Counted from the stretch's first letter, positions 44,722 through 54,127 are shown. The stretch: DNA of 64,000 nt from Gemmatimonadales bacterium (GCA_013812695.1 JACCSZ010000248.1:7283-71282); one strand, 5' to 3'. The notes: a model not told the origin generated them from the letters alone. Numbers and translations: made by a program.

Positions 44722-45903
44722 ATGCGGACGAGCTGGAGTTTGCTGCTGACGATCGGCCTGGGAGCCGCTGCAGGCGCCTGTGGCGATGACGCGCCGAACC
44801 CCAATGATCCTAGCCGGCCTGGGCCGCGGCTGCCCAACAACATGGCCAGCGTCATCAGCCTGGACACGGCGGCCGCCACCGCGGTGCTGCCACTGTATCG
44901 CGGGGAGGACCTCAATGGCGGCGCGGTGTATTTCGTCATCACCGAGTCAAACAACATAGACGAGTCGGTGCGCCTGGGACTGAACTGGGCGCCCAAGATC
45001 GTTCACGCGGCTCAAACCAAGGCCGTGCAGCGGGCCACCGAGGTGAGTGGCGGCGGAGGCAACCCCAACGACTTTCCGGCTGTCCGGTTTTCGGGCAACG
45101 TCGACTTCGGCCCGACCCGCAACCTGGTGCCGGGCCCCGATCTCTTCCCGCTGGACCCGAGCACCACACCCGGGTCGGTCGGCGACGCGGACTACAGCCC
45201 GGTCTTCACCCTCGACGATCCGAGCGCGGATTCCACCGCGACGATCGTGTACAACGCGCCTCACCTCGCGAACAGCACCGGGGTGCACGACCGGGTGATC
45301 AGTATCGACAGCGCCGGGATGCAGGTGACGCTCCAGTTGACCAAGGGCTTCTACGAGGGGTTCGGCATTCTCTACTTGAGCACCGAGACGTCCCATGATG
45401 ACGTGGCGGCGCTGGAGATAGGGACGTTCGCGCCCAACCTCAACGAGGCGCCATTCCCGGGAGACGACAAGCCGTTTCGCTCGGCCCGTGAGGCGATTAT
45501 CCCCATCGTCAACGGCCCTACGGGAATCGATAATCCGAGCCGCCAGGGACTTCAGTCCGCCGTCCTCGGCGAGGGCGACCCGCTCAACATCTTCCAGGAG
45601 CAGGCCGGGTGCGATGAACCGGACGATCCCGCCATCTTCTGCGATGCCGTCCTCTATAGCCCGCTCTGGGATGTGCACCCGGTGGTGTGGACGCAAGCCG
45701 CGATCGACGCGGGTATTCGGGACCGGATCACTTCGGACAAGCGGGAGGTCATCGCCCCGCTCAACATCATCGATCTGCTGGCCGACGGCTGGCTAGAGCC
45801 GGGTGCACCCGGTGGTGCCCGCAATTCGACGCTGGGCGGCCTCCCGGCGGCCGGCATCATCGTCAACTGCCCGATCATCTTCGTCGCGGAAGACTCCCGA
45901 TGA
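44722..45903 (+). CDS. Exported lipoprotein, copy 1 of a three-member paralogous family
   Basis: 393 aa. Lipoprotein signal with LGAAAGACGDD. The family pattern, shared with genes at 58018 and 59362, reads in order: AVLPLYRGEDLNGGAVYFVIT, RLGLNWAPK, VRFSGNVDFGP, YNAPHLANSTGVHDRVISID, FPGDDKPFRSAREAI, a conserved YSPLWDVHPVVWT, and a terminal GIIVNCPIIFV. No known domain recognised. Likely a beta-sandwich exported protein. Followed by two ferritin-like genes. GAGGAG lies about nine bases before the ATG. Confidence 0.7.
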   Translation: MRTSWSLLLTIGLGAAAGACGDDAPNPNDPSRPGPRLPNNMASVISLDTAAATAVLPLYRGEDLNGGAVYFVITESNNIDESVRLGLNWAPKIVHAAQTKAVQRATEVSGGGGNPNDFPAVRFSGNVDFGPTRNLVPGPDLFPLDPSTTPGSVGDADYSPVFTLDDPSADSTATIVYNAPHLANSTGVHDRVISIDSAGMQVTLQLTKGFYEGFGILYLSTETSHDDVAALEIGTFAPNLNEAPFPGDDKPFRSAREAIIPIVNGPTGIDNPSRQGLQSAVLGEGDPLNIFQEQAGCDEPDDPAIFCDAVLYSPLWDVHPVVWTQAAIDAGIRDRITSDKREVIAPLNIIDLLADGWLEPGAPGGARNSTLGGLPAAGIIVNCPIIFVAEDSR

Positions 45904-45972
45904 CGATCGACGCCGCAGAGTCGAGCCCGCATCAGACGATGCGGGCGATACCGCGCAACCGGAGTGATCATC

Positions 45973-46704
45973 ATGGATGCTGACGTAACCAAGAGCATCA
46001 CGCTCTCGAATATCCGGCAGTTGTGGGAGCCAGGCACCCGCCGGGAGTTCCTACGAGTGGCGGCTCTCGGCGGCAGCGCGGTCCTGCTGCCCGCCATGTT
46101 CGCGGCCTGCGGCGACGACGACGGCGGCCCCATGGAGCCGCCCCCGCCGGATGCCGTCGTCCTCGACTTGAGCAGCGATGCCGGGGTGCTCAATTACGCC
46201 TACGCGCTCGAGCAGCTCGAGGCGGCGTTCTACACCCAGGTGATCCAGGCGTTCTACGCCGGGATCACGCCTGAGGAGCAGCAGGTTCTGACCGATATCG
46301 GGGGCCACGAAGTGATCCACCGCGACTTCCTGGCGGCGACGCTCGGGGGCGCCAGGATCCCGGACCTGATGGTCGACTTCGCCGGCGGAAACGTGGATTT
46401 CACCAGCCGGTTCAGCGTGCTCAGCACCGCGAAGATATTCGAGGACGGCGGGGTGGCGGCCTACAACGGCGCCGGGAGGCTGCTGACGGACCTGAACAAC
46501 CTGCTCGTCGCCGGGAAGATCGTGTCGGTCGAGGCGCGTCATGCCGCCGCGATCCGTGATCTCCTCAGGCCGGGGACCAGAGACTTCGCGGGCGACGACG
46601 TGGTGGATCCCTCGGGGCTCGATCAGGCGTTCGAGCCCGGCTTCGTGCTCCAGGACTCGGGGCTCGGACAGTTCATCATCACGCCCATCGAGATCGTTTC
46701 CTGA
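45973..46704 (+). CDS. Tat-exported ferritin-like protein A
   Basis: 243 aa from ATG 45973 (GGAG eight bases upstream). A Tat signal (GTRREFLRVAALGGSAVLLPA) ends near a possible lipobox (AMFAACGDDD). The four-helix ferritin-like fold has LNYAYALEQLEAAFYTQVI (Glu in helix 1), GGHEVIHRDFLAATLG, LSTAKIFEDGGVAAYNG and VSVEARHAAAIRDLL; the ExxH pairs could bind a diiron centre. Function unknown. The next gene encodes a second member. Confidence 0.82.
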   Translation: MDADVTKSITLSNIRQLWEPGTRREFLRVAALGGSAVLLPAMFAACGDDDGGPMEPPPPDAVVLDLSSDAGVLNYAYALEQLEAAFYTQVIQAFYAGITPEEQQVLTDIGGHEVIHRDFLAATLGGARIPDLMVDFAGGNVDFTSRFSVLSTAKIFEDGGVAAYNGAGRLLTDLNNLLVAGKIVSVEARHAAAIRDLLRPGTRDFAGDDVVDPSGLDQAFEPGFVLQDSGLGQFIITPIEIVS

Positions 46705-46728
46705 CCTCTGTCCCTGGAGACACGCACC

Positions 46729-47517
46729 ATGGACCAGAACCACCCGACCATCGAGAAGATCGAGCCCGGCGTCCTGGCGCGGAACGTCTCCCGCCGCGGC
46801 GCCATTCGAGAGGGAGTGGGCGCGGGCTCCGCGGTCGTTGCCGGCCTCGCGCTGGCGTCGCTGCCGGTGGGACTCGCGTCGTTCGCCCGCAAGGCCTACG
46901 CACAGGCTCCCGCCCCTTCCATCGTGGACGTGCTCAACTTCGCGCTCACCCTGGAGTACCTCGAGGACGAGTTTTATCGCACGGGGCTTGCCGCCGCCGT
47001 CGCGGCGACGCTCTCCGCCCCCGAGCTGACCACGATCCAGCAGGTGAGCAAGCACGAGACCGCCCATGTGCGGTTTCTGACAGCCGCCATTCCCGCGTTC
47101 GGAGGGACGCCGGTCACCAAGCCGACCTTCGACTTCACGGCGGGGGGTGCCTTCGCCGACGTCTTTTCCAACCGGGTCACCTTCCTCGCCCTGGCCCAGA
47201 CGTTCGAGGATACCGGGGTACGCGCGTACAAGGGGCAGGCGGGCAACGTCGCCTCCAACGACGGGGTGTTGACCGCGGCGCTCCAGATCCACTCCGTGGA
47301 GGCTCGCCACGCGTCGCAGATCCGGCGCCTCCGCGGCCAGAAGGGCTGGATCACCAACAATGAGCGGGGCGATCTCCCGCCGCAGTCGCAGGCCACCTAT
47401 GACGGCGAGGAAACCGTCAACGGCGGGATCGGCAGCCCGGCGGTTACGGAGGCGTTCGACGAGCCGCTGACGATGGAGCAGGTGCTGGCGATCGCCGGGC
47501 CGTTTATCGCCGGCTGA
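46729..47517 (+). CDS. Tat-exported ferritin-like protein B
   Basis: 262 aa. Tat-type N-terminus (NVSRRGAIREGVGAG, hydrophobic core, ARKAYAQAP cleavage region). Ferritin-like helices: VLNFALTLEYLEDEFYRTGL, SKHETAHVRFLTAAI, ALAQTFEDTGVRAYKGQ and IHSVEARHASQIRRLRGQ, again with Glu and ExxH residues suited to metal binding. It is 24 bp after gene A and homologous to it, so the two may form a heteromer in the periplasm. Confidence 0.82.
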   Translation: MDQNHPTIEKIEPGVLARNVSRRGAIREGVGAGSAVVAGLALASLPVGLASFARKAYAQAPAPSIVDVLNFALTLEYLEDEFYRTGLAAAVAATLSAPELTTIQQVSKHETAHVRFLTAAIPAFGGTPVTKPTFDFTAGGAFADVFSNRVTFLALAQTFEDTGVRAYKGQAGNVASNDGVLTAALQIHSVEARHASQIRRLRGQKGWITNNERGDLPPQSQATYDGEETVNGGIGSPAVTEAFDEPLTMEQVLAIAGPFIAG

Positions 47518-47873
47518 CGGGGCGAGCATGTGGGCGCCTGACTCTGGTGCGGCGATAGCACCAGCCCGACAGTCAGCGCGGCGAACGCCGCGCCCGCCGC
47601 CCGTTGGCCCGCGGCGACGGTTGGCCTCGGTGAACGTAACGTGAGGTGGGGCACCGCCGGAAAGCGCTCCACGGTGCGATGCTGAGGCCGCGTCGCAGCA
47701 CACCGAGGCGCAGCCCGACGGAGCAGTCGGCCAGTCCCGGCTATGTACACCGGCAGCCTGGATCGCATCATGAACGATGCACGTCTCACTCTGCCGCCGG
47801 CAGCAACACTCTCCGCCTGTAGCGATAACTGACCGGGCCCGGAGGTGCACGCCCTTGAGAAGCTCGAGCGAGT
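47518..47873. other. 356-bp stretch without a recognised gene
   Basis: No reading frame here resembles a known protein. A hairpin, CTGGTGC (47544-47550) with GCACCAG (47558-47564), flanked by GACT/AGTC, lies just after the ferritin-like B stop and may end that transcript. The remainder shows no repeat or clear promoter. Confidence 0.5.
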
Positions 47874-48398
47874 TTGCCGAGGAGGTCTAGCGTATGGCCC
47901 CGGCCATCGAATCCAGCCGTGTGGCGCAGGAGTCAGCCGCTGGCATGGCTCGAGGCCAGCGGCGCAATCGTACTTCGGTACGGTCTCGTCGTGGTCCTGC
48001 TCTGGGTCGGCGGCTTGAAGTTCACGGTCTACGAGGCGGAGGGCGTGTATACGCATGCCTCCAACAGTCCGATCCTCTCGTGGGCCTACGAGCTGCTGAG
48101 CGTGAGAGGAGTCTCGATGCTGTTGGGACTGGTCGAGATCCTTCTGGCGATTCTCATCGCGACCCGCCCGGTCCTGCCGAAGATCTCCGCCATCGGGAGC
48201 CTGGGAGCGATCGTCATGTTCGTGATCACCCTGACCCTCCTCCTGACCACGCCCGGAGTCTGGCAACCGGAGTATAGATTCCCCGCGCTCTCCCCGATGC
48301 CGGGTCAGTTCCTGGCAAAGGACCTGGTACTGCTGGGGGCCGCGATGTGGACGGCGGGGGAAGCCCTGCGAGCGGCGAGGATGCGAGAATCGGGGTGA
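47874..48398 (+). CDS. DUF417 membrane protein, copy 1 (possible N-terminal frameshift)
   Basis: DUF417 (YkgB/RclC-like) inner-membrane protein: RYGLVVVLLWVGGLKFTVYEAEG, SNSPILSWAYELLSVRG, LGLVEILLAILIATRP, and TLLLTTPGVWQP, with four membrane segments. The best start signal, GGAGG then ATG at 47894, is in another frame from the body of the gene. That frame begins MAPAIESSRVAQES, similar in character to copy 2. The body frame reaches upstream only to a TTG at 47874 with no clear Shine-Dalgarno. Either a +1 frameshift near 47930 broke the gene, or the TTG is used. Confidence 0.7.
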   Translation: MPRRSSVWPRPSNPAVWRRSQPLAWLEASGAIVLRYGLVVVLLWVGGLKFTVYEAEGVYTHASNSPILSWAYELLSVRGVSMLLGLVEILLAILIATRPVLPKISAIGSLGAIVMFVITLTLLLTTPGVWQPEYRFPALSPMPGQFLAKDLVLLGAAMWTAGEALRAARMRESG

Positions 48399-48468
48399 CG
48401 CAGCGCCCAGCACGCGACGCGAGACCTGAAGCAGAACGTCGTTCACCATCGACAAGGGAGACGGGAAC

Positions 48469-48993
48469 ATGACAAGCGCTACGGGCCGCATGGAACACGC
48501 GGGCACTGCCGATCTAGCGCGGACGCTGGACGGCCTCGGCGAGAAGATCATTCGCTACGGCATGGTCGCGATCCTGCTGTGGGTCGGCGCATTGAAATTC
48601 GCAGCCTACGAGGCTGAGAGCATTCAGGGCCTGGTCGCCAACAGCCCGCTGGTGTCGTGGGGCTACAGCGTAATGAGCGTGCGGGGTTTTGCCGCGCTGA
48701 TCGGCGTCATTGAGATCGCGCTGGGCTTGTTGATAGCGACGCGGCCGTTCGCGCCGAAACTGTCGGCGATCGGTAGCCTTGGCGTCATCGGCATGGCGCT
48801 CATCACGCTGACCTTTGTCCTCACGACGCCGGGCGTGTGGCAGCCGGGCTACGGTTTCCCCTACCTGTCCATGACCGGAGCGTTCTTGGCGAAGGACCTC
48901 CTGCTGCTCGGCGCGGCGGTCTGGACGGCGGGGGAGGCCTTACGGGCCGCCGGCACTCCGTCGCCAAGTACCCGGCAAGCGGGAATCGTCTAA
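48469..48993 (+). CDS. DUF417 membrane protein, copy 2
   Basis: 174 aa, ATG with GGGAG upstream. Same family and order as copy 1: IIRYGMVAILLWVGALKFAAYEAE, ANSPLVSWGYSVMSVRGFAAL, GVIEIALGLLIATRPFAPK, LTTPGVWQPGYGFPYLS and FLAKDLLLLGAAVWTAGEALRAA (split). In E. coli the relative RclC belongs to the reactive chlorine response. Tandem duplication with copy 1 is evident. Followed by a DUF4142 gene. Confidence 0.85.
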   Translation: MTSATGRMEHAGTADLARTLDGLGEKIIRYGMVAILLWVGALKFAAYEAESIQGLVANSPLVSWGYSVMSVRGFAALIGVIEIALGLLIATRPFAPKLSAIGSLGVIGMALITLTFVLTTPGVWQPGYGFPYLSMTGAFLAKDLLLLGAAVWTAGEALRAAGTPSPSTRQAGIV

Positions 48994-49112
48994 CTGAACC
49001 GGCGAGGGAGAGTTGCCCCGTCGAGGTGCTGTCAAAGCGTCGTCGATGGTAACGGCAGACGCACGGACACCCTCGGCTCACCAGCTCGGCGTAAACGAAG
49101 AAGGGAAAAGCG

Positions 49113-49724
49113 ATGAGCACACGACTAGGAAGACTCAGCTCGCTAGCGATGTTTGGCTTGGTGCTTCTAGCGGGAGCGGCCTGTGGACCTCAACCCGGCG
49201 GCGGCACTGCCGACAGCGAGGCCATTGTCAAGACCGAGCCGGCGAAGCCCCCGAGCGACCGAGGCGATCAGGTTGTCACCGGCGGCGATCTGGCTTTCAT
49301 GAACGACGCGGCCCCGGGCGGCATGGCCGAAGTGGCCCTGGGGCGCCTGGCTCTCAAGCAGGCGGCGAGTCCGGAGGTGAAACAGTTCGCCGAGCAAGTC
49401 ATCGCCGACCACTCGAAGGCGGGCGAAGAGTTGAAGCAACTGGCCCAACAGAAGCAGGTCATGCTGCCGCAGGCGGTGAATCCAACGCACCAAGAGGCCA
49501 TGGATAAACTGTCGCGGCTGAGCGGCGCGACGTTCGACCGGGCGTACGTCAAAGCGATGGTCGAGAATCACATGAAGGACGTAACGGCGTTCGAGTCGGT
49601 CGCCAAGGGGGCGGTCGACGCCGACGTCAAGGCCTTCGCGGTAAAAACCTTGCCGACCCTCAGAGTGCACCTGGAGGAGATCCGCGGGATCGCTGCCGCA
49701 ATGGGCGGGAAGGCAACGCCCTAA
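49113..49724 (+). CDS. DUF4142 lipoprotein
   Basis: 203 aa. Lipobox VLLAGAACGP, an acidic/Pro linker, then the DUF4142 four-helix domain: DLAFMNDAAPGGMAEVALGRLA, SPEVKQFAEQVIADHSKAGEEL, DRAYVKAMVENHMKDVTAF and DADVKAFAVKTLPTLRVHLEE. DUF4142 has a ferritin-like shape but lacks the full set of metal residues; function unknown. Envelope-located. It precedes the carbohydrate/oxidoreductase cluster. Confidence 0.87.
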   Translation: MSTRLGRLSSLAMFGLVLLAGAACGPQPGGGTADSEAIVKTEPAKPPSDRGDQVVTGGDLAFMNDAAPGGMAEVALGRLALKQAASPEVKQFAEQVIADHSKAGEELKQLAQQKQVMLPQAVNPTHQEAMDKLSRLSGATFDRAYVKAMVENHMKDVTAFESVAKGAVDADVKAFAVKTLPTLRVHLEEIRGIAAAMGGKATP

Positions 49725-49795
49725 CCGGGCTCGTGCAGTCAGGTCGCGGGAGACCGTGACCGGATGACGGGCGGAGAACGGGGAAAGAACGCATC

Positions 49796-50332
49796 ATGGT
49801 CGAGCAACTGAAGCAACCACGGGCTCTAAGACAAGCCGGAAGCGTGCAGGAAGTGATCGCCGGTTATAACGGCGGGGATGAGATGCCGCTCGTCCCCTAC
49901 GCAGGAATCATGGGGGTCTACACCGCGGCCTTCGCGGGCTTGCTGCTGGCCGCACGCTCCCCCGGCCGCCGCTTGCCCGAGCGCATCCCTACCACCGATC
50001 TGGCGTGGCTCGGCGTCGCCACCTACAAGCTGAGCCGCCTCATCAGCAGCGACCGGGTGACGAGCCCGCTCCGCGCCCCGTTCACCGAATACATCGAACC
50101 GGCGGGCGCGAGCGAGGTCAAGGAGCAAGTGCGGGGCACCGGGATTCGGCGCGCCATCGGCGATCTGCTGACGTGTCCGTACTGCCTCGGCCCGTGGGTG
50201 GCGACCGCGCTGGGCTTCGGGTTGGTGCTCACGCCGCGCACCACCCGCTTGATCGGCGGCATCTTGGCCGCTGCCGCCGTTTCCGACGCCCTGAATCACG
50301 CGACCATGGCCATCAAGAAGCGCGAAGGATGA
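49796..50332 (+). CDS. DUF1360 membrane protein
   Basis: 178 aa. Matches the DUF1360 pattern: TDLAWLGVATYKLSRLISSDRVTSPLRAPF, then the conserved IGDLLTCPYCLGPWVA with a CPYC pair. Two to three membrane segments (YAGIMGVYTAAFAGLLLAA and later helices). Function unknown. ATGA overlap with the SDR gene shows coupling; first gene of the 49.8-57.8 kb cluster. Confidence 0.85.
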   Translation: MVEQLKQPRALRQAGSVQEVIAGYNGGDEMPLVPYAGIMGVYTAAFAGLLLAARSPGRRLPERIPTTDLAWLGVATYKLSRLISSDRVTSPLRAPFTEYIEPAGASEVKEQVRGTGIRRAIGDLLTCPYCLGPWVATALGFGLVLTPRTTRLIGGILAAAAVSDALNHATMAIKKREG

Positions 50333-51324
50333 TCGCCCGCCCATCGGAAGTCGTCGTCATCACCGGTGCGTCGGCGGGGGTGGGGCGCGCCACCGTGCGC
50401 GAGTTCGCCCGGCGCCGCGCGAGCATCGGTCTCATAGCGCGCGGCCCGGATGGACTGGAGGCCGCGCGGCGGGAGGTGGAGGCGGCGGGGGGTCGCGCGC
50501 TCGTGCTGCCGGCGGACGTCGCCGATGCGGCCGCCGTCGAGCAGGCGGCGGCCCGCGTGGAGGACGAACTGGGCCCCATCGACGTGTGGATCAACAACGC
50601 GACCACGTCGGTGTTTTCCCCGATCAAGGAGATGCTGCCCGAAGAGTTCAAGCGGGTGACCGAAGTGACGTATCTCGGCGTGGTGTACGGCACCCAGGCC
50701 GCGCTCAAGCGCATGTTGCCGCGGGACCGGGGGACCATCCTGCAAGTCGGCTCCGCGCTGGCGTACCGCGCCATCCCGCTGCAGTCCGCGTACTGCGCGG
50801 CGAAGCACGCGATTCAGGGTTTTACCGAGTCGCTCCGATGCGAGTTGATCAACGACCGGTCCCGCGTGCACGTCACCAGTGTCAATCTGCCGGCGGTGAA
50901 CACCCCGCAGTTCGGCTGGAACAAGAGCCGCCTGCCGAATCATCCACAGCCGGTGCCGCCGATCTACCAGCCCGAAGTGGCCGCGGAGGCGATCTACTTC
51001 GCGGCGCACGCCCGGCGCCGCGAGTTGAACGTCGGCATGCCGACCGTCGTCGCGATCTACGGCAACAGAATCGCGCCCGGTCTGGGCGACTACTACCTCG
51101 GCTGGCAGGGCTACGACTCGCAGCAGACCGACGAACCCATCGATCAGCACCGGCCCACCAACCTGTGGAAGCCGGTCGCCGGCGATCGCGGGGCGCACGG
51201 CATCTTCGACGACCGGGCGTCGGCTACCAGCCCGCAGTTGTGGGCGAACATGAATCGCGGCTGGCTCGCGGTCGCGGGGATCGCCGGCCTGGCGTGCGCC
51301 GCGCTCGTGGGCAGGAAGGGCTGA
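50329..51324 (+). CDS. Short-chain dehydrogenase/reductase with C-terminal membrane segment
   Basis: 331 aa. SDR core: VVVITGASAGVGRATVREFA (TGxxxGxG), WINNATTSVFSP (NNA), GSALAYRAIPLQSAYCAAKHAIQGF (catalytic Ser, YxxxK) in consecutive segments. About 80 extra residues end in a hydrophobic tail (GWLAVAGIAGLACAALVG), suggesting a membrane-attached oxidoreductase. Starts in the DUF1360 stop and is 10 bp before GH39. Confidence 0.9.
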   Translation: MIARPSEVVVITGASAGVGRATVREFARRRASIGLIARGPDGLEAARREVEAAGGRALVLPADVADAAAVEQAAARVEDELGPIDVWINNATTSVFSPIKEMLPEEFKRVTEVTYLGVVYGTQAALKRMLPRDRGTILQVGSALAYRAIPLQSAYCAAKHAIQGFTESLRCELINDRSRVHVTSVNLPAVNTPQFGWNKSRLPNHPQPVPPIYQPEVAAEAIYFAAHARRRELNVGMPTVVAIYGNRIAPGLGDYYLGWQGYDSQQTDEPIDQHRPTNLWKPVAGDRGAHGIFDDRASATSPQLWANMNRGWLAVAGIAGLACAALVGRKG

Positions 51325-51333
51325 AGGCCAACC

Positions 51334-52767
51334 GTGCCAGACTTTTCATGCCGGCTGTCCGAGATTGCCGCGCCCCTCGAGCATTTCTGGGAGCACACCG
51401 TCGGCAGCGATCACGCGACCGTCGCCCTGCGCGCCGACTGGCAGGCGCAACTGCGGCGCTGTCACGAGGAGCTGGGCTTTCGGTACGTCCGCTTTCATGG
51501 GCTGCTCTCGGACGACGTGGGCACGCTCATCGACCACGACGACGAGCCGCTCTATTCCTTCTTCAACGCCGATCGAATCGTCGACTTCCTGCTTTCGATC
51601 GGCATGCGGCCGTTCGTCGAGCTGAGCTTCATGCCCGAGGCGTTGGCGTCGGGGTACACGACGGTGTTTCACTACAAGGGCAACGTCACCCCGCCCAAGG
51701 ACTACAAGCAGTGGGCGGCGCTGATGGTGAAGCTGGTGGGGCACTGGGTCGAGCGTTACGGCCGGGAGGAAGTCAAAGAATGGTTCTTCGAGGTGTGGAA
51801 CGAGCCCAACCTGCCGGCGTTCTGGAAGGGCTCCCAGGCGGACTACTTCACGCTGTACCGTCACACCGTCGAAGCGATCAAGAGCGTGGACCCCGCGCTC
51901 AAGGTCGGCGGGCCGGCCACGGCGAAGAACGAATGGATCGAGGAGTTTCTGGCGTTCTGCGACAAGAAGAAGCTGCCGGTCGATTTCGTCAGCACCCACC
52001 ACTATCCGACGGACGCGCTCGGCAACGAGTCCGACGACACCGAGACCCAACTCGCCACCAGCCGGCGCGGCATCCTGCGCGAACAAGCCCAGGACTCCTT
52101 TCGGCGGGCCCGGGGCGTCCCCGTCTACTACACGGAATGGAACGCGTCCTCCAACCCGCGCGATCTGCTGCACGACGGTCCGTACGCCGCGGCGTTCGTC
52201 GCCAAGACGATCATGGACGCACACGGGCTGGTCAAAGGTTACAGCTTCTGGACCTTCACCGACATCTTCGAGGAGAACTACTTCCCCTCCGTGCCGTTTC
52301 ACGGCGGCTTCGGCCTGCTCACCCTGCACGGCGTGCCGAAGCCGGCGTACCGCGCCTATGAGCTCCTGCACCGGCTCGGCACGGAACAACTGGTGGTCGA
52401 TGGCCTGCACGAGACCGTCAATGCCTGGGCGGTCCGGCAGGACGACTCCGTCACCGTGCTGCTGACCAATCACGCGCTGCCCCGCCATTCGATCAAGGTC
52501 GAGCCGGTCACCGTGCGACTCCGCGAGGCGCGAGAGCCCCGACAGGTGCATCTCGAGCGCATCGACGAGACCCACGCCAACCCCGCACGCGTGTGGCGGG
52601 AAATGGGCGCGCCCGAGTACCTGAGCACGCTGCAGCTCGAACAGTTGCAGGCGGTGTCGCGCATGGTCCCCGAACCGCTGGCGTGGAAGTACGAGAATGG
52701 CGTCGTGCAACTCGAGCTCGACCTGCCGCCGCACGCGGTCGCGGCCATCACCATCACCTTCGCCTAG
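51334..52767 (+). CDS. Glycoside hydrolase family 39 (beta-xylosidase-like)
   Basis: 477 aa, GTG start. TIM-barrel glycosidase of the GH39 type. Acid/base Glu157 lies in FFEVWNEPNLPAFW and nucleophile Glu268 in PVYYTEWNASS. FRYVRFHGLLSDD and FDFVSTHHYPTD-like strands (VDFVSTHHYPTDALG) are also typical. No signal peptide is visible, so it should act in the cytoplasm on imported or endogenous glycosides. The family contains beta-xylosidases and alpha-L-iduronidases; the substrate is unknown. Confidence 0.88.
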   Translation: MPDFSCRLSEIAAPLEHFWEHTVGSDHATVALRADWQAQLRRCHEELGFRYVRFHGLLSDDVGTLIDHDDEPLYSFFNADRIVDFLLSIGMRPFVELSFMPEALASGYTTVFHYKGNVTPPKDYKQWAALMVKLVGHWVERYGREEVKEWFFEVWNEPNLPAFWKGSQADYFTLYRHTVEAIKSVDPALKVGGPATAKNEWIEEFLAFCDKKKLPVDFVSTHHYPTDALGNESDDTETQLATSRRGILREQAQDSFRRARGVPVYYTEWNASSNPRDLLHDGPYAAAFVAKTIMDAHGLVKGYSFWTFTDIFEENYFPSVPFHGGFGLLTLHGVPKPAYRAYELLHRLGTEQLVVDGLHETVNAWAVRQDDSVTVLLTNHALPRHSIKVEPVTVRLREAREPRQVHLERIDETHANPARVWREMGAPEYLSTLQLEQLQAVSRMVPEPLAWKYENGVVQLELDLPPHAVAAITITFA

Positions 52768-52794
52768 CGGCAGGGAATCCGAAGGGAGCACCAG

Positions 52795-54123
52795 GTGACA
52801 GCGAGAGCGCCGGCGAAGACGACCAAGCAGCAGCAGTCCATGACGGACGCGGAGCTGGCCGATCTCCAGAAGAGCACCTTCGGGTATTTTCTCAAGGAGA
52901 CCAACCCCGCGAACGGCATGGTGCCGGACAGCACGAAGGAGCACGCGGCAGCCAGTATCGCCGCCATCGGGTTCGCGCTGACGGCCTATCCCGTGGCCGT
53001 AGAGCGCGAGTATCTGACGCGTGGCGAGGCCATCGGGCGGGTGCTCACGACCCTCCGGTTCTTCTGGAACGGCCCGCAGGGCACCGGGCCCGACGCGATC
53101 GGCTATCAGGGGTTCTACTATCATTTTCTGCTGATGGCGACGGGCCAACGGGCACCGGACGCCGAGCTGTCGACCATCGACACGGCCTTCCTGATTGCCG
53201 GTGCGCTCACGGCCGCGCAATTCTTCGACCGGGACACGCCGGAGGAGCAGGAGATTCGCACGCTCGCCGATGCCCTCTACGCGCGCGTGGACTGGCAGTG
53301 GGCGCAGAACGGGCGGCTCAAGGTGTCGCACGGGTGGAAGCCGGAGACGGGCTTCATCAAGCATTGGTGGGATGGCTACACCGAAGCGCTCATTCTGTAT
53401 GCGCTCGGACTGGGCTCGCCGACCCATCCTCTGCCCGCGGCCAGCTACGCGGCGTGGGCCGAGAGCTATCGGTGGACGAAGCTGTATGACATCGAATTCC
53501 TGTACGCCGGCCCGCTGTTCGTCCATCAGCTCTCGCACGTCTGGATCGACTTTCGCGGCATCCAGGACGAGTACATGCGCGGGAAGGGCATCGACTACTT
53601 CGAGAACAGCCGCCGCGCCGCGTACGTGCAGCAGCAGTACGGGATCCGCAATCCGAAAGGCTTCGCCGGCTACGGGGAGTACAGTTGGGGCATCACGGCG
53701 AGCGACGGCCCCGGGCCCGCCAGGCGGACCGTCCGCGGCCGCCCCAGGACGTTCTACGATTACAAGGCGCGCGCCATCCCGACGGGGCCGGACGACGGCA
53801 CGCTCGCGCCGTGGGCGGTGGTGGCCTCGTTGCCGTTCGCCCCGGAGCTGGTACTGCCGACCATCAAGTACTTCGACGAGAAGTTTCCGGAGATGACGAG
53901 CGAGTACGGCTTCAAGTGCAGCTACAACCCCACCTTCTCGAACGGCGCGAGCGGCGCGAGCTGGATTTCACAGGGCTACTACGGACTCGATCAAGGCCCC
54001 ATCGTCATGATGATCGAGAATTACCGTTCGGGGCTCACCTGGCGCCTGCTGCGGCAGTGTCCCTACATCCGCATGGGCTTGCGGCGCGCGGGCTTTACCG
54101 GCGGTTGGCTCACGCGAGAGTAG
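52795..54123 (+). CDS. Glucoamylase-family protein (PF10091 / GH144-like)
   Basis: 442 aa, GTG start with GGGAG upstream. (alpha/alpha)6-barrel type: LQKSTFGYFLKETNPANGMVPD, SIAAIGFALTAYPVAVER, TLRFFWNGPQ, GFYYHFLLM, ELSTIDTAFLIAGAL, WWDGYTEALILYALGLGSPTHPLP (split), WGITASDGP, and GYYGLDQGPIVMMIENYRSGLTW (split). This is the family including beta-1,2-glucanases of GH144. No signal peptide. It follows GH39 by 27 bp, so the pair likely act on the same glycan. Confidence 0.88.
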   Translation: MTARAPAKTTKQQQSMTDAELADLQKSTFGYFLKETNPANGMVPDSTKEHAAASIAAIGFALTAYPVAVEREYLTRGEAIGRVLTTLRFFWNGPQGTGPDAIGYQGFYYHFLLMATGQRAPDAELSTIDTAFLIAGALTAAQFFDRDTPEEQEIRTLADALYARVDWQWAQNGRLKVSHGWKPETGFIKHWWDGYTEALILYALGLGSPTHPLPAASYAAWAESYRWTKLYDIEFLYAGPLFVHQLSHVWIDFRGIQDEYMRGKGIDYFENSRRAAYVQQQYGIRNPKGFAGYGEYSWGITASDGPGPARRTVRGRPRTFYDYKARAIPTGPDDGTLAPWAVVASLPFAPELVLPTIKYFDEKFPEMTSEYGFKCSYNPTFSNGASGASWISQGYYGLDQGPIVMMIENYRSGLTWRLLRQCPYIRMGLRRAGFTGGWLTRE

Positions 54124-54127
54124 ACTG

